Positions 35,931 to 44,180 of a stretch of 64,000 nucleotides of DNA are shown piece by piece. Both the position numbers and the translations under genes were made by a program. Source of the stretch: Roseimicrobium sp. ORNL1 (GTDB lineage: Bacteria; Verrucomicrobiota; Verrucomicrobiia; Verrucomicrobiales; Verrucomicrobiaceae); contig NZ_CP049143.1 in NCBI RefSeq assembly GCF_011044495.1, forward strand, positions 2,604,001-2,668,000, written 5' to 3'. The notes beneath the pieces are model-generated. The model saw only the letters and a program-made list of their open reading frames with translations, did not search any database and was not told where the DNA came from. The stretch's first letter is position 1. Each line of letters begins with the position of its first letter.

Positions 35931-36521
35931 ATGCCCCGCCGCTCCAGAGGCATTCTCGCAGCCAGCATCATCACCGTCATCCTGCTTGGCCTGGCGCTCG
36001 CGTTTTATGTCGTCCTCGGGCTGCCGGTGAATCCCCTGCGGTTCCGCCCCATCGCCTACCTGGAGCACGACATGCTTCCCGTGGGCTTGCCCAAGAGTGG
36101 CGCGGAGTACGTTCACATGGCCGTGGAGAACACGTCCAACTCCACCGTGTATCTCGCGACGGCGGCTGTGCTCAGCGCGGGCCCATCGAAGAAATACACC
36201 CTCGCCTATCTCTCGCATGAGGAGCAGGGGCTGCTTGGTGCATCCTCCCCCCTCCGTGGCTATGTCATCGTCATTCCACCACGCAGCACCGTCCCTTGTA
36301 TTGCCTCTGCCCCATCCGGGCGCCTAGTGGAACTCAGCCTCGGAATCGCGCCCGTGCAGTATGAGTGGACCACCGACGAAAGGTACCAGCTCCTGGAGGC
36401 CTGCGAGCGCATGTACCCCTACCTTCCCACGAGGCTCCGGTCTCACCTCCCTGCGCCCGGCATGCGCCACGATACCATCCCCCTCGAGCTCCCGCCAAAC
36501 ACCCCCGGCCCCAGTGAATAA
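35931..36521 (+). CDS. Array protein 35
   Basis: This 196 aa protein has the most divergent anchor (MPRRSRGILAASIITVILLG). The junction VLGLPVNPLRFRPIAY lacks the Trp. The core is MAVENTSNSTVYLAT, the turn VIPPRSTVPCI, the strand YEWTTDERYQLLE and the tail DTIPLELPPN. Heptads alternate between GATTTGA-like and AATCTCA units just upstream. Confidence 0.9.
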   Translation: MPRRSRGILAASIITVILLGLALAFYVVLGLPVNPLRFRPIAYLEHDMLPVGLPKSGAEYVHMAVENTSNSTVYLATAAVLSAGPSKKYTLAYLSHEEQGLLGASSPLRGYVIVIPPRSTVPCIASAPSGRLVELSLGIAPVQYEWTTDERYQLLEACERMYPYLPTRLRSHLPAPGMRHDTIPLELPPNTPGPSE

Positions 36522-36647
36522 TCAGAGCTCCTGCTCTTCATCGCATCCCCACCCACACCCATCTTCCGACTTGAAGTCTCAAACCACGGATGATGATTGC
36601 GACGACGAAGACGACAGCAACAACAACAACAATGCCTCGCCCGAATC

Positions 36648-36718
36648 TGGATAGCCCGAAGGCCCTTCGTCCACCCGCACCACGAGTCGCCACCCACCCA
36701 CACTGACGCTCCACCCGG
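36648..36718. repeat. Spacer repeat R8
   Basis: It carries GGATAGCCCGAAGGCCCTTC and CACACTGACGCTCCACCCGG and is followed by heptads and array protein 36. Confidence 0.75.
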
Positions 36719-36789
36719 AAAGAGATTTCAGACGTGAGCTCCCAAATCTAAAATCATAAATCATAAATCAAAAATCATAAATAGCCCCC

Positions 36790-37386
36790 ATGTCCCGCCG
36801 CACGAAGCTCCTCATCACCACGCTCTTCCTCGTGCTGCTGGCCATGCCCATGGCATACGTCGTCCTCGCCTGGCATCCGCAGAATCCACTGCGTTTCCGC
36901 CAATTGGATGAGAAGGCCACCTATTACGCGTTCCCGTCGCCGGGTGGCTTGGTGGAAAAGGAATACCACAGCAGAATGATGATGGAAGTGCGGAACACCA
37001 GTGCTGCCACCGTACTGTTCATCTCAGGACATTTCATCGGAGACTCGTCAGAAGGAAAGGAGGCATTCCGTGCCCAATGGTTTGCGCCTCCGGGACACAT
37101 TGAAGCGCACCCCATCCCCCCAGGCGGCGCCATCCAGGTGGAGTTTCATTCCGCAACCGTGCTGGCCACGGCGGACCTCAATCTCCTGCAAGCGGGGAAA
37201 CTCCGCCTCCGGGACGGGGTTATGCGGTACCAGTGGGGCTCCCACGTCCAGGCATCGACCTCGGGTGCATGTATCTGGCTTCGTGAAAGGTTGCCTGAAT
37301 CCCTCGCAGACCACCTGCCCCACATGCTTCCGTTCGAAGACACCATCGACATGGATCTCCCGCCACCCACAAATCAAAAATCATAA
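36790..37386 (+). CDS. Array protein 36
   Basis: This 198 aa protein has junction AWHPQNPLRFRQLDE, core MEVRNTSAATVLFISG, turn IPPGGAIQVEF and strand YQWGSHVQASTSGACIW. The tail DMDLPPPTNQKS runs into the heptad repeat, which provides the TAA stop. It is a distant sister of array protein 17. The next gene starts only 23 bp later. Confidence 0.93.
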   Translation: MSRRTKLLITTLFLVLLAMPMAYVVLAWHPQNPLRFRQLDEKATYYAFPSPGGLVEKEYHSRMMMEVRNTSAATVLFISGHFIGDSSEGKEAFRAQWFAPPGHIEAHPIPPGGAIQVEFHSATVLATADLNLLQAGKLRLRDGVMRYQWGSHVQASTSGACIWLRERLPESLADHLPHMLPFEDTIDMDLPPPTNQKS

Positions 37387-37409
37387 ATCAAAAATCATAA
37401 ATAGCCCCC

Positions 37410-37943
37410 ATGTCCCGCCGCACGAAGCTCCTCATCACCGCGCTCTTCCTCGTGCTGCTCGGCATCCTCGCGGTGTATCTGTTTCAATCATGGAAGCCGG
37501 AGAACCCCCTCCGCTTTCAGGTGGTGTCTGTCACTTCACCCACTCCAGCTACCGGCAGGCAATATCATCCTTATCTGCTGGAGTTCACCGTGACGAATAC
37601 CTCCAGGGTGCCCATGACTCTGCATTTCGCGCGTCCGGCATTTCCACATCCCACGGGGAAACCGGATTATCTTCTCGACCATACAAGCGATTTCAAGATT
37701 CCAGCAGGCCGTACCGTCCGGTTCAAGCAACCCGTCACCGGGCATTTTCAGCAAGGCGTCCTCGCACGTGAGCCCATCCCCGTGGAGTACTACTGCTCGT
37801 CAGCCTCCCAGCGATACGTGGCGGATGCCCTGGTCCGCCTGTACTTTGAATGTCCTGAAAAGTACCGGAAACTGATTCCCCGGACAGAGATGACCAGGTG
37901 GGAGACACCCCTCCAGCCCGCATCTCCACCGGTCAATCCTTGA
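37410..37943 (+). CDS. Array protein 37
   Basis: This 177 aa protein has junction SWKPENPLRFQVVSVTSP, core FTVTNTSRVPMTLHF, turn IPAGRTVRFKQ, segment VEYYCSSASQRYV and tail ETPLQPASPPVNP. It shares its Val-Thr-Asn-Thr core and YLF-x-SW junction with array protein 38. Confidence 0.93.
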   Translation: MSRRTKLLITALFLVLLGILAVYLFQSWKPENPLRFQVVSVTSPTPATGRQYHPYLLEFTVTNTSRVPMTLHFARPAFPHPTGKPDYLLDHTSDFKIPAGRTVRFKQPVTGHFQQGVLAREPIPVEYYCSSASQRYVADALVRLYFECPEKYRKLIPRTEMTRWETPLQPASPPVNP

Positions 37944-37986
37944 AATCCCCAATCAGAGATCATCAATCGTAAATCATCAATAGCCC

Positions 37987-38499
37987 GTGTCCCGCCGCCC
38001 GAGTATAACCATCCTCTCCGTCTTCCTCGTGCTGCTCGGCATTCCCATGGTGTATCTGTTTCTATCGTGGGATCCGGGGAATCCCATCCGCTTTCGGGTC
38101 GTGGCTGTCACTCCCGCGACTCCTGCTCCCGGCCTCCCTGAGTATCCCTTCCTCGTGGAATTCACGGTGACAAATACCACCTTGGTGCCCTTGACCCTGC
38201 GTAGTGCCCGTCTGGAGCCACGCTTCCGTACCTTGCGTCCCGGCTACCTCGTGGAGCCTCCCTGCAGTGTCAAAATTCCGGCGGGCGGCACAGTCCATCT
38301 CAAGGTGCCCGCTACAGAAATTCTACGCGGTACCCTCGAAGACCCCGCCCCACTCATGGTAAGATATGATTGCACATCGAAGGTCAGGGACCTCGCGACC
38401 GATGCGCATGGTTGGTCGAAGAGTCGTTTTCCCATCATACGCTTTGTGCTCATAGCGCAAATGTGTGCTCCCGAGTGGCTGACGCAACTTCAGCCCTGA
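37987..38499 (+). CDS. Array protein 38 (GTG start)
   Basis: This 170 aa protein starts at GTG in the conserved GTGTCCCGCCGC context. The junction is SWDPGNPIRFRVVAVTPA, the core FTVTNTTLVPLTLRS, the turn IPAGGTVHLKV and the segment VRYDCTSKVRDLA. The tail PEWLTQLQP lacks PLE. It is an adjacent duplicate of array protein 37. Confidence 0.92.
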   Translation: MSRRPSITILSVFLVLLGIPMVYLFLSWDPGNPIRFRVVAVTPATPAPGLPEYPFLVEFTVTNTTLVPLTLRSARLEPRFRTLRPGYLVEPPCSVKIPAGGTVHLKVPATEILRGTLEDPAPLMVRYDCTSKVRDLATDAHGWSKSRFPIIRFVLIAQMCAPEWLTQLQP

Positions 38500-38566
38500 G
38501 CCAGCCAGAGGGCTGAGTTTTGAAATCCCCAATCAAAAATCATCAATCATAAATCATCAATAGCCC

Positions 38567-39115
38567 GTGTCCCGCCGCCGCATCAAGCTCATCTTCCTCC
38601 TCGTCCTCGTGGCCACCGCGAGCCTCGTGGCGGTGCAGCTCGTGCTCACCTGGTCGCCGGAGGACCCGCTGCGCTTTCGCATCACCGCCCCACGCACCGC
38701 AGCTGCGGAGGCCCTGCCGGGCATTGAGTACGCGGTCACCGTGGAGAATACCACCTCCACCACCATCCACCTCATCCAGGCGGACGTGTTCGTTCCGGCG
38801 AAGGATGTGAAACCCGATGAGGCCGCTAACACCTACGTCAGCTCCGTGCACATTCCCTACTCAGCCTCCGCCGGCACACCCCTCACCGTCATCCCACCGC
38901 ACAGCACCTGCGAAGTCGTGCTGCCACTCCCTAAAGAATTCTCCCTCGAGAACCTGAAGGATGCCCACATCAGCTATTTCTCCACCTCGCGCAGCAAGGC
39001 CGCCATTTACAACGCCGTCGTCCACCTTAGAAAGACCCTGCCCTCCCTGAAGCTCGACCCCTTGTTCCCGTATCTCGCCCCCGACACGCATCGTACCCCT
39101 CTGGAGTTCCAGTAA
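38567..39115 (+). CDS. Array protein 39 (GTG start)
   Basis: This 182 aa protein starts at GTG and has tip MSRRRIKL. The Val-rich anchor is like array proteins 3, 11 and 40. The junction is TWSPEDPLRFRITAPR, the core VTVENTTSTTIHLIQ, the turn VIPPHSTCEVV, the strand ISYFSTSRSKAAIY and the tail RTPLEFQ. AATCATA and AATCATC units lie upstream. Confidence 0.92.
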   Translation: MSRRRIKLIFLLVLVATASLVAVQLVLTWSPEDPLRFRITAPRTAAAEALPGIEYAVTVENTTSTTIHLIQADVFVPAKDVKPDEAANTYVSSVHIPYSASAGTPLTVIPPHSTCEVVLPLPKEFSLENLKDAHISYFSTSRSKAAIYNAVVHLRKTLPSLKLDPLFPYLAPDTHRTPLEFQ

Positions 39116-39229
39116 AGAAAAGACACTTCCATGCATTTACGGGCAGCGTCCCCATCCCTCTGCTAGACTCCCCCATCTGAAATTTGAGATCTCAAGTTTC
39201 AGATTTCAGATTTCAAATCTCCAGTGCTC

Positions 39230-39778
39230 ATGTTCCGCCGCCCGAAGGTCATCCTCTTCTGCATCCTCATGGCCATCGTGTGCCTCGTGATGGTGCATCT
39301 CTACCTCAACTGGAGACCGGCAAATCCATTGCGCTTCCGCATCACTGCCCCACGGTCGGTTCCCTCGGGAGGCGAAGGCGCGCGCATGGTGGACTACCCC
39401 GTCACCGTGGAAAATACCAGCTCCGCCACCATCCGCCTCATCATGGCGATCCCATTCCCCCCAAAAGAAAAGGACGGTGATGAGGATGAGTACGACAATC
39501 CTTCCATCGGCGAGGTGCGTCCCCCGCATCGCTCCGCCGAGCCCCTGGCCATCATCCCACCGCACGGCACCTGCGAACTCATCGTGTCACTCGTCCGCGA
39601 CCGCTCTCCGGAGGATCTGAAGGGTGCCACCATGAGGTATTTCACCGTCACTCCCAGCAGGGCTGCCTTCATTCGCGCAGTGGTCCGCTTCCAAAGAGAC
39701 TTCGCATACCTGAAGATCAACACCTTATTTCCGGACGAGTCTTTCGACATGCATGAGGCCCACATACAGTTCCCATAA
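39230..39778 (+). CDS. Array protein 40
   Basis: This 182 aa protein has tip MFRRPKV, junction NWRPANPLRFRITAPR, core VTVENTSSATIRLIM, turn IIPPHGTCELIV, strand MRYFTVTPSRAAFI and tail EAHIQFP. A GTG two codons upstream is possible, but ATG-TTC-CGC-CGC aligns with the family start. It is the neighbour and sister of array protein 39. Confidence 0.92.
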   Translation: MFRRPKVILFCILMAIVCLVMVHLYLNWRPANPLRFRITAPRSVPSGGEGARMVDYPVTVENTSSATIRLIMAIPFPPKEKDGDEDEYDNPSIGEVRPPHRSAEPLAIIPPHGTCELIVSLVRDRSPEDLKGATMRYFTVTPSRAAFIRAVVRFQRDFAYLKINTLFPDESFDMHEAHIQFP

Positions 39779-39879
39779 AGACACTTCATTTACGCGCAGC
39801 ATCCTCATCCCTCTGCTAGTCTCTCCGAAACCAAATCCAAAATCATCAATCGAAAATCGTAAATCATAGATAGCCCCCC

Positions 39880-40533
39880 ATGTCCCGCCGTGCCAAGCTC
39901 ATCTTCGTCGCCATCTTCCTGGCGTTGCTGAGCGTCCCTGCCATCTACCTCGGCCTCACCTGGCATCCGCAGAGCCCGCTGCGCTTCATCCCCACGCCCG
40001 GTGAGCACGCGCCTGTGCCCGTGGACAACGAAGTCATGGTGCCCCTCACCATCGAGAATACCAGCCGCGCCCCCATCCACCTCCTCGTCGCCAGCTTCTA
40101 CGACACCAGCCACACCGGCAAAAGCGACGACAGCCTGGGCGTCATCACCCCCGAGCTGCAGATCAACTCCGGCATCAGCACCAGTCCCGAGTACATCCTC
40201 ATTCCCGCCAGCGGCCAGTTCTCCGGCATCGCCATGCTCGACCACGAAGGCTACACCCGCCTCCGCGACGGCAGCGCTCAGGTCGAGTACCTCTGGGCCT
40301 CCCGCATCAAGTACCAGGCCATCGAAGCCCTCGACCACCTCCGCACCAGCCTCTCTCCCACGTGGTATCACCTCGTCCCCGAGCCCACCATCGGCCAGGA
40401 CCGCACCACCCTGCAGCTGCCCCCCGCGCCACCCCTGGACCCCTCGCAGGCGCCATCCTTCCCATCATCCACGGAACCCTCGTTATCAAAAGCACCCCGC
40501 ACACCTCCCCAGGTGCAGCTCCCACCGCCGTAG
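39880..40533 (+). CDS. Array protein 41
   Basis: This 217 aa protein has junction TWHPQSPLRFIPTPGE, core LTIENTSRAPIHLLV, turn IPASGQFSGIA and strand VEYLWASRIKYQAIE. A roughly 40-residue Pro/Ser-rich tail follows TTLQLPPAPP. The leader has AATCATC, AATCGAA and AATCATA units. Confidence 0.92.
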   Translation: MSRRAKLIFVAIFLALLSVPAIYLGLTWHPQSPLRFIPTPGEHAPVPVDNEVMVPLTIENTSRAPIHLLVASFYDTSHTGKSDDSLGVITPELQINSGISTSPEYILIPASGQFSGIAMLDHEGYTRLRDGSAQVEYLWASRIKYQAIEALDHLRTSLSPTWYHLVPEPTIGQDRTTLQLPPAPPLDPSQAPSFPSSTEPSLSKAPRTPPQVQLPPP

Positions 40534-40751
40534 GGTGGTGGGCGGAGGTGGTGATTGATGATATCACACCCTATCGCACCGTGTGAAATCATGGGGAAGG
40601 CGCGTTCCTGGGCTGCGTGCAGGCCCGCGAAGCGCATGCACATCAGGTTGCTACCAAAGGAAGTTGAAACCGGGTCCTTGTCTGCAAAACATCGGACTCC
40701 CTGGAGTGGTTCACGCCATCGAGGTATCCATGGATACACGAGCATGGCACA

Positions 40752-40908
40752 GGCCCAAGGAGCGGGAACGCCTCGTTCCCGTCAGCGGCCACCATGCTGG
40801 GTGATGTGGCATGTCGAGCACGCGTACTATTCCAAGAGAGTACTTCGATAGATACACTCCAATAGACCTTTTCACCCACGGGAACGAGGCGTTCCCGCTC
40901 CTTGGGCC
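40752..40908. repeat. Inverted-repeat element R3, copy 2
   Basis: Arms GCCCAAGGAGCGGGAACGCC and inverse GGCGTTCCCGCTCCTTGGGC, as at 27071-27229. The loop is also similar, so this is a dispersed element and not just shared ends. Confidence 0.8.
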
Positions 40909-41044
40909 TTCTGCAACACCCTGGGCAGGTTCGTCGCGTGAGAGACCTGTTTTCAACTCGCCCTGGTGTAACATGAATCTGAATCAAAATCAGAAGCGTC
41001 TCGTGATCTGACCCACCCTCGCTGCTAGACACGACTCAGCGACT

Positions 41045-41096
41045 CACCACCTTGCGCGAAGCGCCTTGGAGTGCGTGTGCGAAGCACCGCTTTGGT
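41045..41096. repeat. R2, single arm
   Basis: It carries ACCTTGCGCGAAGCGCCTTG and CGAAGCACCGCTTTGG without a recognisable inverse partner nearby. Confidence 0.65.
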
Positions 41097-41260
41097 CGGG
41101 AGCTTCGTCGCGCGGAGCCTCCTTCAGGCAGACTCACGCTGGGTGGTTCCGCATCACAAGAACGCACCGACCGTTTTTTTGCGGGCCCTCTCACAGAGCT
41201 CGAACTCGGACTGGACCATGGTGAAATCTCACCTACCAAGTCCCAAGCCAAAAATCTCCC

Positions 41261-41812
41261 ATGTCCCGCCGCGCGAAACTCTTCATCGCCTCCATCTTCA
41301 TCATGCTGCTCGCCGTGCTCGGCTGGCAGTTCGTGAGTGCCTGGCGGCCGGAGAATCCGCTGCGCTTCCGCCATGTGGGTGGGAACATGGAGAGGGGGCC
41401 ATTCGAAGAGGGATACTATCAGTCCATGCAGATGGAACTGCGGAACACCAGCGGTGTGGACGTGATGTTGATATCGGGAACGTTTCGTGAGGAACTTGAA
41501 TCGAAGGGGGAAGGGCTACTTTCCAGTGCTCATGTGGGGCGCAGGGGAATAGAGGCATTCACCGTCCCGGCCAGGGGCACCCTGATGGTGGACTTCTATT
41601 GTTCAACCACCGTGTCGGTAGACGCTTTCAAGAGCATGCAGTCCGAAAAATGGCAGGCACGCAAAGGAAGCGTGCACTACGAGTGGGTATCCCGCTCCAA
41701 GGCGCGCGCCGTGCAGGCACACGACTGGCTTCACCGCACACTTCCAGCAGGCTTGGCGAAACTCCTGCCTGAGCTATCTCCATTCTCAGACACCACCACC
41801 GTAGAGCCATAA
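41261..41812 (+). CDS. Array protein 42, last member
   Basis: This 183 aa protein has tip MSRRAKL, junction AWRPENPLRFRHVGG, core MELRNTSGVDVMLISG, turn VPARGTLMVDF, strand YEWVSRSKARAVQ and tail TTVEP. The array ends here; the next gene on the right is on the other strand and belongs to the phage-like block. Confidence 0.92.
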   Translation: MSRRAKLFIASIFIMLLAVLGWQFVSAWRPENPLRFRHVGGNMERGPFEEGYYQSMQMELRNTSGVDVMLISGTFREELESKGEGLLSSAHVGRRGIEAFTVPARGTLMVDFYCSTTVSVDAFKSMQSEKWQARKGSVHYEWVSRSKARAVQAHDWLHRTLPAGLAKLLPELSPFSDTTTVEP

Positions 41813-41821
41813 CCCACCATC

Positions 41822-41898
41822 TCACCACTCACCACTCACCACTCACCACTCACCACTCACCACTCACCACTCACCACTCACCACTCACCACTCACCAC
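41822..41898. repeat. Heptanucleotide tandem repeat (TCACCAC)11
   Basis: Eleven perfect TCACCAC units separate the last array gene from the helicase-loader gene. The stop codon of the loader (TCA on this strand) is the first triplet after the run, in what would be the twelfth unit. Unit-number change could alter the 3' end of that gene. Confidence 0.95.
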
Positions 41899-42618
41899 TC
41901 ACCCCACCTTCCTCAAGCTCTCCCACGCACACTCCACCATGCCACCCGTCTGGCCGATGCGGTCCACCATCGAGGCGCCGACGGATTTGCCAAAGGCTTC
42001 CGCAGTCAGATTCGCAATCAAGACCGTGGGCAGGATGTTCGCGTGACGGTGGTCGATGATATTCACCAGCGTGCGATTCTCCCACTCACTCTCGCTGCGC
42101 TCCTGGAATTCATCGATCACGAGGAAGGGTGCTTTGCGATAACGCTCCAGCACCGTCCACTCATCCTCCTGGCTCTGCGGATGCCACGCGCGGCGGATGG
42201 TCGCGAAGAGATCGTGCGAGCGCACATACACCCCCGGACTCTGCCCGCGCTGTCGACGCTGCTCCGCCAGCCACACCGCCATCACCGTCTTCCCCCGCCC
42301 GCGATCACCGAGAATCGCAAACGTGCCGCGGTTTGCTTGCAGCTTCTTCTGAATGGTCCGCACCATGCGCAGCGGAGCATCCTTGAGCAACTCCAGGTCA
42401 GCGATGGCACGCGGGGGCCATTCCTCCGACCAGTCCCGGGTCTTACGGATCTCTACCTGCTTCTGCTTCTCTTCCCAGCCGGTCTTGTTCTCCGCCACAC
42501 ACACCTCACAGAGGACCAGCGGAGCACGGTTGAAAATGGACCGCAGGCTGCGCGCTTCCTCAGCACTCACACCTTCGACAGACGCACCACAGCGCGAGCA
42601 GGAAATGGGCTCACTCAT
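41899..42618 (-). CDS. DnaC-like helicase loader ATPase
   Basis: This 239 aa AAA+ protein is predicted to load a replicative helicase at a phage origin. An N-terminal zinc motif is visible (CSRCGAS, then CEVCVAE). Walker A is GDRGRGKTVMA (about residue 110), Walker B is FLVIDEFQE and a sensor-1-like segment is PTVLIANL. The ATG chosen overlaps the stop of the upstream replication gene by 8 bp; a GTG two codons earlier is possible. This pair of replication genes is typical of prophages. Confidence 0.85.
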   Translation of the reverse strand: MSEPISCSRCGASVEGVSAEEARSLRSIFNRAPLVLCEVCVAENKTGWEEKQKQVEIRKTRDWSEEWPPRAIADLELLKDAPLRMVRTIQKKLQANRGTFAILGDRGRGKTVMAVWLAEQRRQRGQSPGVYVRSHDLFATIRRAWHPQSQEDEWTVLERYRKAPFLVIDEFQERSESEWENRTLVNIIDHRHANILPTVLIANLTAEAFGKSVGASMVDRIGQTGGMVECAWESLRKVG

Positions 42619-43696
42619 CTTCACAGTCCTCCAATCGATAGATTTTCACTTTGCTCACATTCACATCCGTTTGGATCTCGCCTGTTCGCTGTCCACGTTC
42701 CGCATGCATGGGTCTGCTTCCGCTTCCATGTCCGCGTTCGTTCCCGTTCGCGTTTGTACCTCCACCACTGGTGCGAGAGGCAGCACTGTGGCCATTTCCA
42801 TTCGCTCCCGTCTGTCGCCGCAGTTCGGCCTTCGTCTTCTCGAGTGCTTTGGCGTCATCGTTCTTCCGTGTCCGGCAGGACCAGCGGAACTTCAGGTAGC
42901 CCGCAAACTTCACGATAGGCCTCGACACACCGTGCTCGTCTCGACGTGTGTAGTCGCCTGTTGAGTCGTGTTCGTTCCAAATCGTGGCTGCGTAGTCGGG
43001 GTCCACACCCAGGCTCACCGCAAGGGAGCGGCATTGCGTCTCCGACGTAGGCCACCCCGCCCCCGCGGGGTAAGGGGGAGAGACAGCAAGATCACCATGG
43101 GGTGGGTGGTGGGTGGTGGGTGGTGGCGTAACGCTAGCGTCGCGCTCAGCGCACGCTAAGCGTTCGCTAGGCGTGACGCTGAGCGTATCACTGAGCGTAT
43201 CGCTGAGCGTATCGCTATGCGTCTTCTGATTTCTGCCGGAGGACACGGCCTTTCCAGGGACGCGGGCAGTGGGAGAGGCCGCAGCCTTGCGTGCCTCGCG
43301 CTTCGCATTCGTCATGGCTGCACCTTGCCGCCGCCGGCGGATGCGGTCCCGCTGCTTCTCCCGCTCATGCTCCAGCCGCACGTTTCGTCGTTTCCCATCC
43401 GCAGCCACGGGGAATTTCTCCAGCACCAGCGGCGAGATCTGCGAGCCCTTGCGATACCCCACCAGCCGCGCCAGCAGGTCCAGGTCCGCCGGCAGGCCAT
43501 CATTCGTCCACTGGTGCAGCAGCAGGTCCAGATAGTCGCAGCGTTCCACCTTCGTCAGGTGCCGCGTCCCGTGCGTCCACCGCTCGCAGTAGAAGTCAAA
43601 CGCCGGTGCATCACGCTGCGCTGCAGTCGCCGTTGCTGCTCCCGCCAGAGCGCCCTCCTCGTCTTCCAGTTCAAGTTCCAGTTCGCTAGTCCTCAT
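42611..43696 (-). CDS. DUF1376-like phage replication protein
   Basis: This 361 aa protein has residues 30-120 that fit DUF1376 (YdaU type, winged-helix, often beside DnaC-type loaders): FYCERWTHGTRHLTKVERCDYLDLLL, W-x-NDGLP and a basic KQRDRIRRRRQ helix. The middle has SDTL repeats encoded by GAGCGTATC-type units. The C-terminus ends in a roughly 100-residue Asn/Gly-rich linker. It is translationally coupled to the loader. The role in replication initiation is inferred from family and context. Confidence 0.75.
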   Translation of the reverse strand: MRTSELELELEDEEGALAGAATATAAQRDAPAFDFYCERWTHGTRHLTKVERCDYLDLLLHQWTNDGLPADLDLLARLVGYRKGSQISPLVLEKFPVAADGKRRNVRLEHEREKQRDRIRRRRQGAAMTNAKREARKAAASPTARVPGKAVSSGRNQKTHSDTLSDTLSDTLSVTPSERLACAERDASVTPPPTTHHPPHGDLAVSPPYPAGAGWPTSETQCRSLAVSLGVDPDYAATIWNEHDSTGDYTRRDEHGVSRPIVKFAGYLKFRWSCRTRKNDDAKALEKTKAELRRQTGANGNGHSAASRTSGGGTNANGNERGHGSGSRPMHAERGQRTGEIQTDVNVSKVKIYRLEDCEDE

Positions 43697-43964
43697 AAGT
43701 CGTCAAAGTTGCTATCGAAATTCTCGTCTTATCTCGTGCCCTCACGTCGCGCACAGCACCAGCATGCCCTCGCCGCCCTTGTCTTAGGGAAGCGATGGCC
43801 TTCGAATTCCTGCCCTTCATGCACATCAGGTCAGGAAACAGCGGGTGATTCTATCAGGGAAGGGCCGCAGTGCAGATCAACACAGGCCACCAGTTCGCAA
43901 AGCGACCTGGTGCGCTGCATGGGTTCGTCATATGCCATTTCCCTGTTCATCTCATCCCATCTCA
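43697..43964. other. Short spacer in the phage-like block
   Basis: No gene is seen. The stretch around 43825-43920 (CATCAGGTCAGGAAACAGCG) resembles 12028-12100 and so is another dispersed repeat. Confidence 0.45.
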
Positions 43965-44180
43965 TCACAGTTTCCTAACCCGCCTCCCACGCGCTCCGCG
44001 AACGCTCTTCCGACAGAAGCCACGCAGATGAACCGGCGCCACCGCAGACTCCGGTTCATCCTCACCATCCTCCTCGCTCAGCGCCGGGGCCATCACCGGC
44101 GCCGGCACCACATCCGCCTTCACACAGGCGTCCGCATACCGGCGTTCATACTCACCAGGGGAAAGGCGTTCAGTCGTCAT
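43965..44180 (-). CDS. Small hypothetical phage-block protein
   Basis: 71 aa from MTTERLSPGEYERRYADAC. It has a Pro/Ala/acidic middle and a very basic end (RKSVRGARGRRVRKL) that may bind nucleic acid. Its start overlaps the stop of the upstream gene. An ATG five codons earlier (44195) is an alternative start. No family is recognised. Confidence 0.6.
   Translation of the reverse strand: MTTERLSPGEYERRYADACVKADVVPAPVMAPALSEEDGEDEPESAVAPVHLRGFCRKSVRGARGRRVRKL

Larger units (their letters stand above)
40534..41260. other. Array spacer with R3 and R2
   Basis: No gene is seen in 727 bp. R3 is at 40752-40908 and a single R2 arm at 41045-41096. Confidence 0.6.
4473..41812 (+). repeat. Tandem array of 42 paralogous membrane-anchored proteins
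   Basis: All 42 full-length genes and one truncated copy lie on the + strand. The shared architecture is: a basic tip (MSRRTK or MPRRTK); a hydrophobic stretch of about 20 residues of the type LIITALFLVLLAIPAVYV; a junction TW-x-P-x-NPLRFR; a beta-strand core VEVENTS-x-x-P-V/I-x-L; an I-P-P/A-H/R-G/S-T turn; a Y-x-W strand followed by a basic helix; and a tail often ending T-x-PLE. I infer N-in/C-out single-pass proteins with an Ig-like ectodomain. No lipobox or catalytic motif is seen. The anchor is nearly invariant in DNA and protein, and the ectodomains diverge widely. I do not recognise a named family. Confidence 0.9.

Noticed and set aside
41822-41898. CRISPR array at the heptad run
   Set aside because: It is a plain 7-bp tandem repeat with no spacers.
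43133-43215. Possible CRISPR-like repeats (GAGCGTATC units)
   Set aside because: The units are about 12 bp, contiguous and without spacers, and encode SDTL repeats in the DUF1376-like gene.
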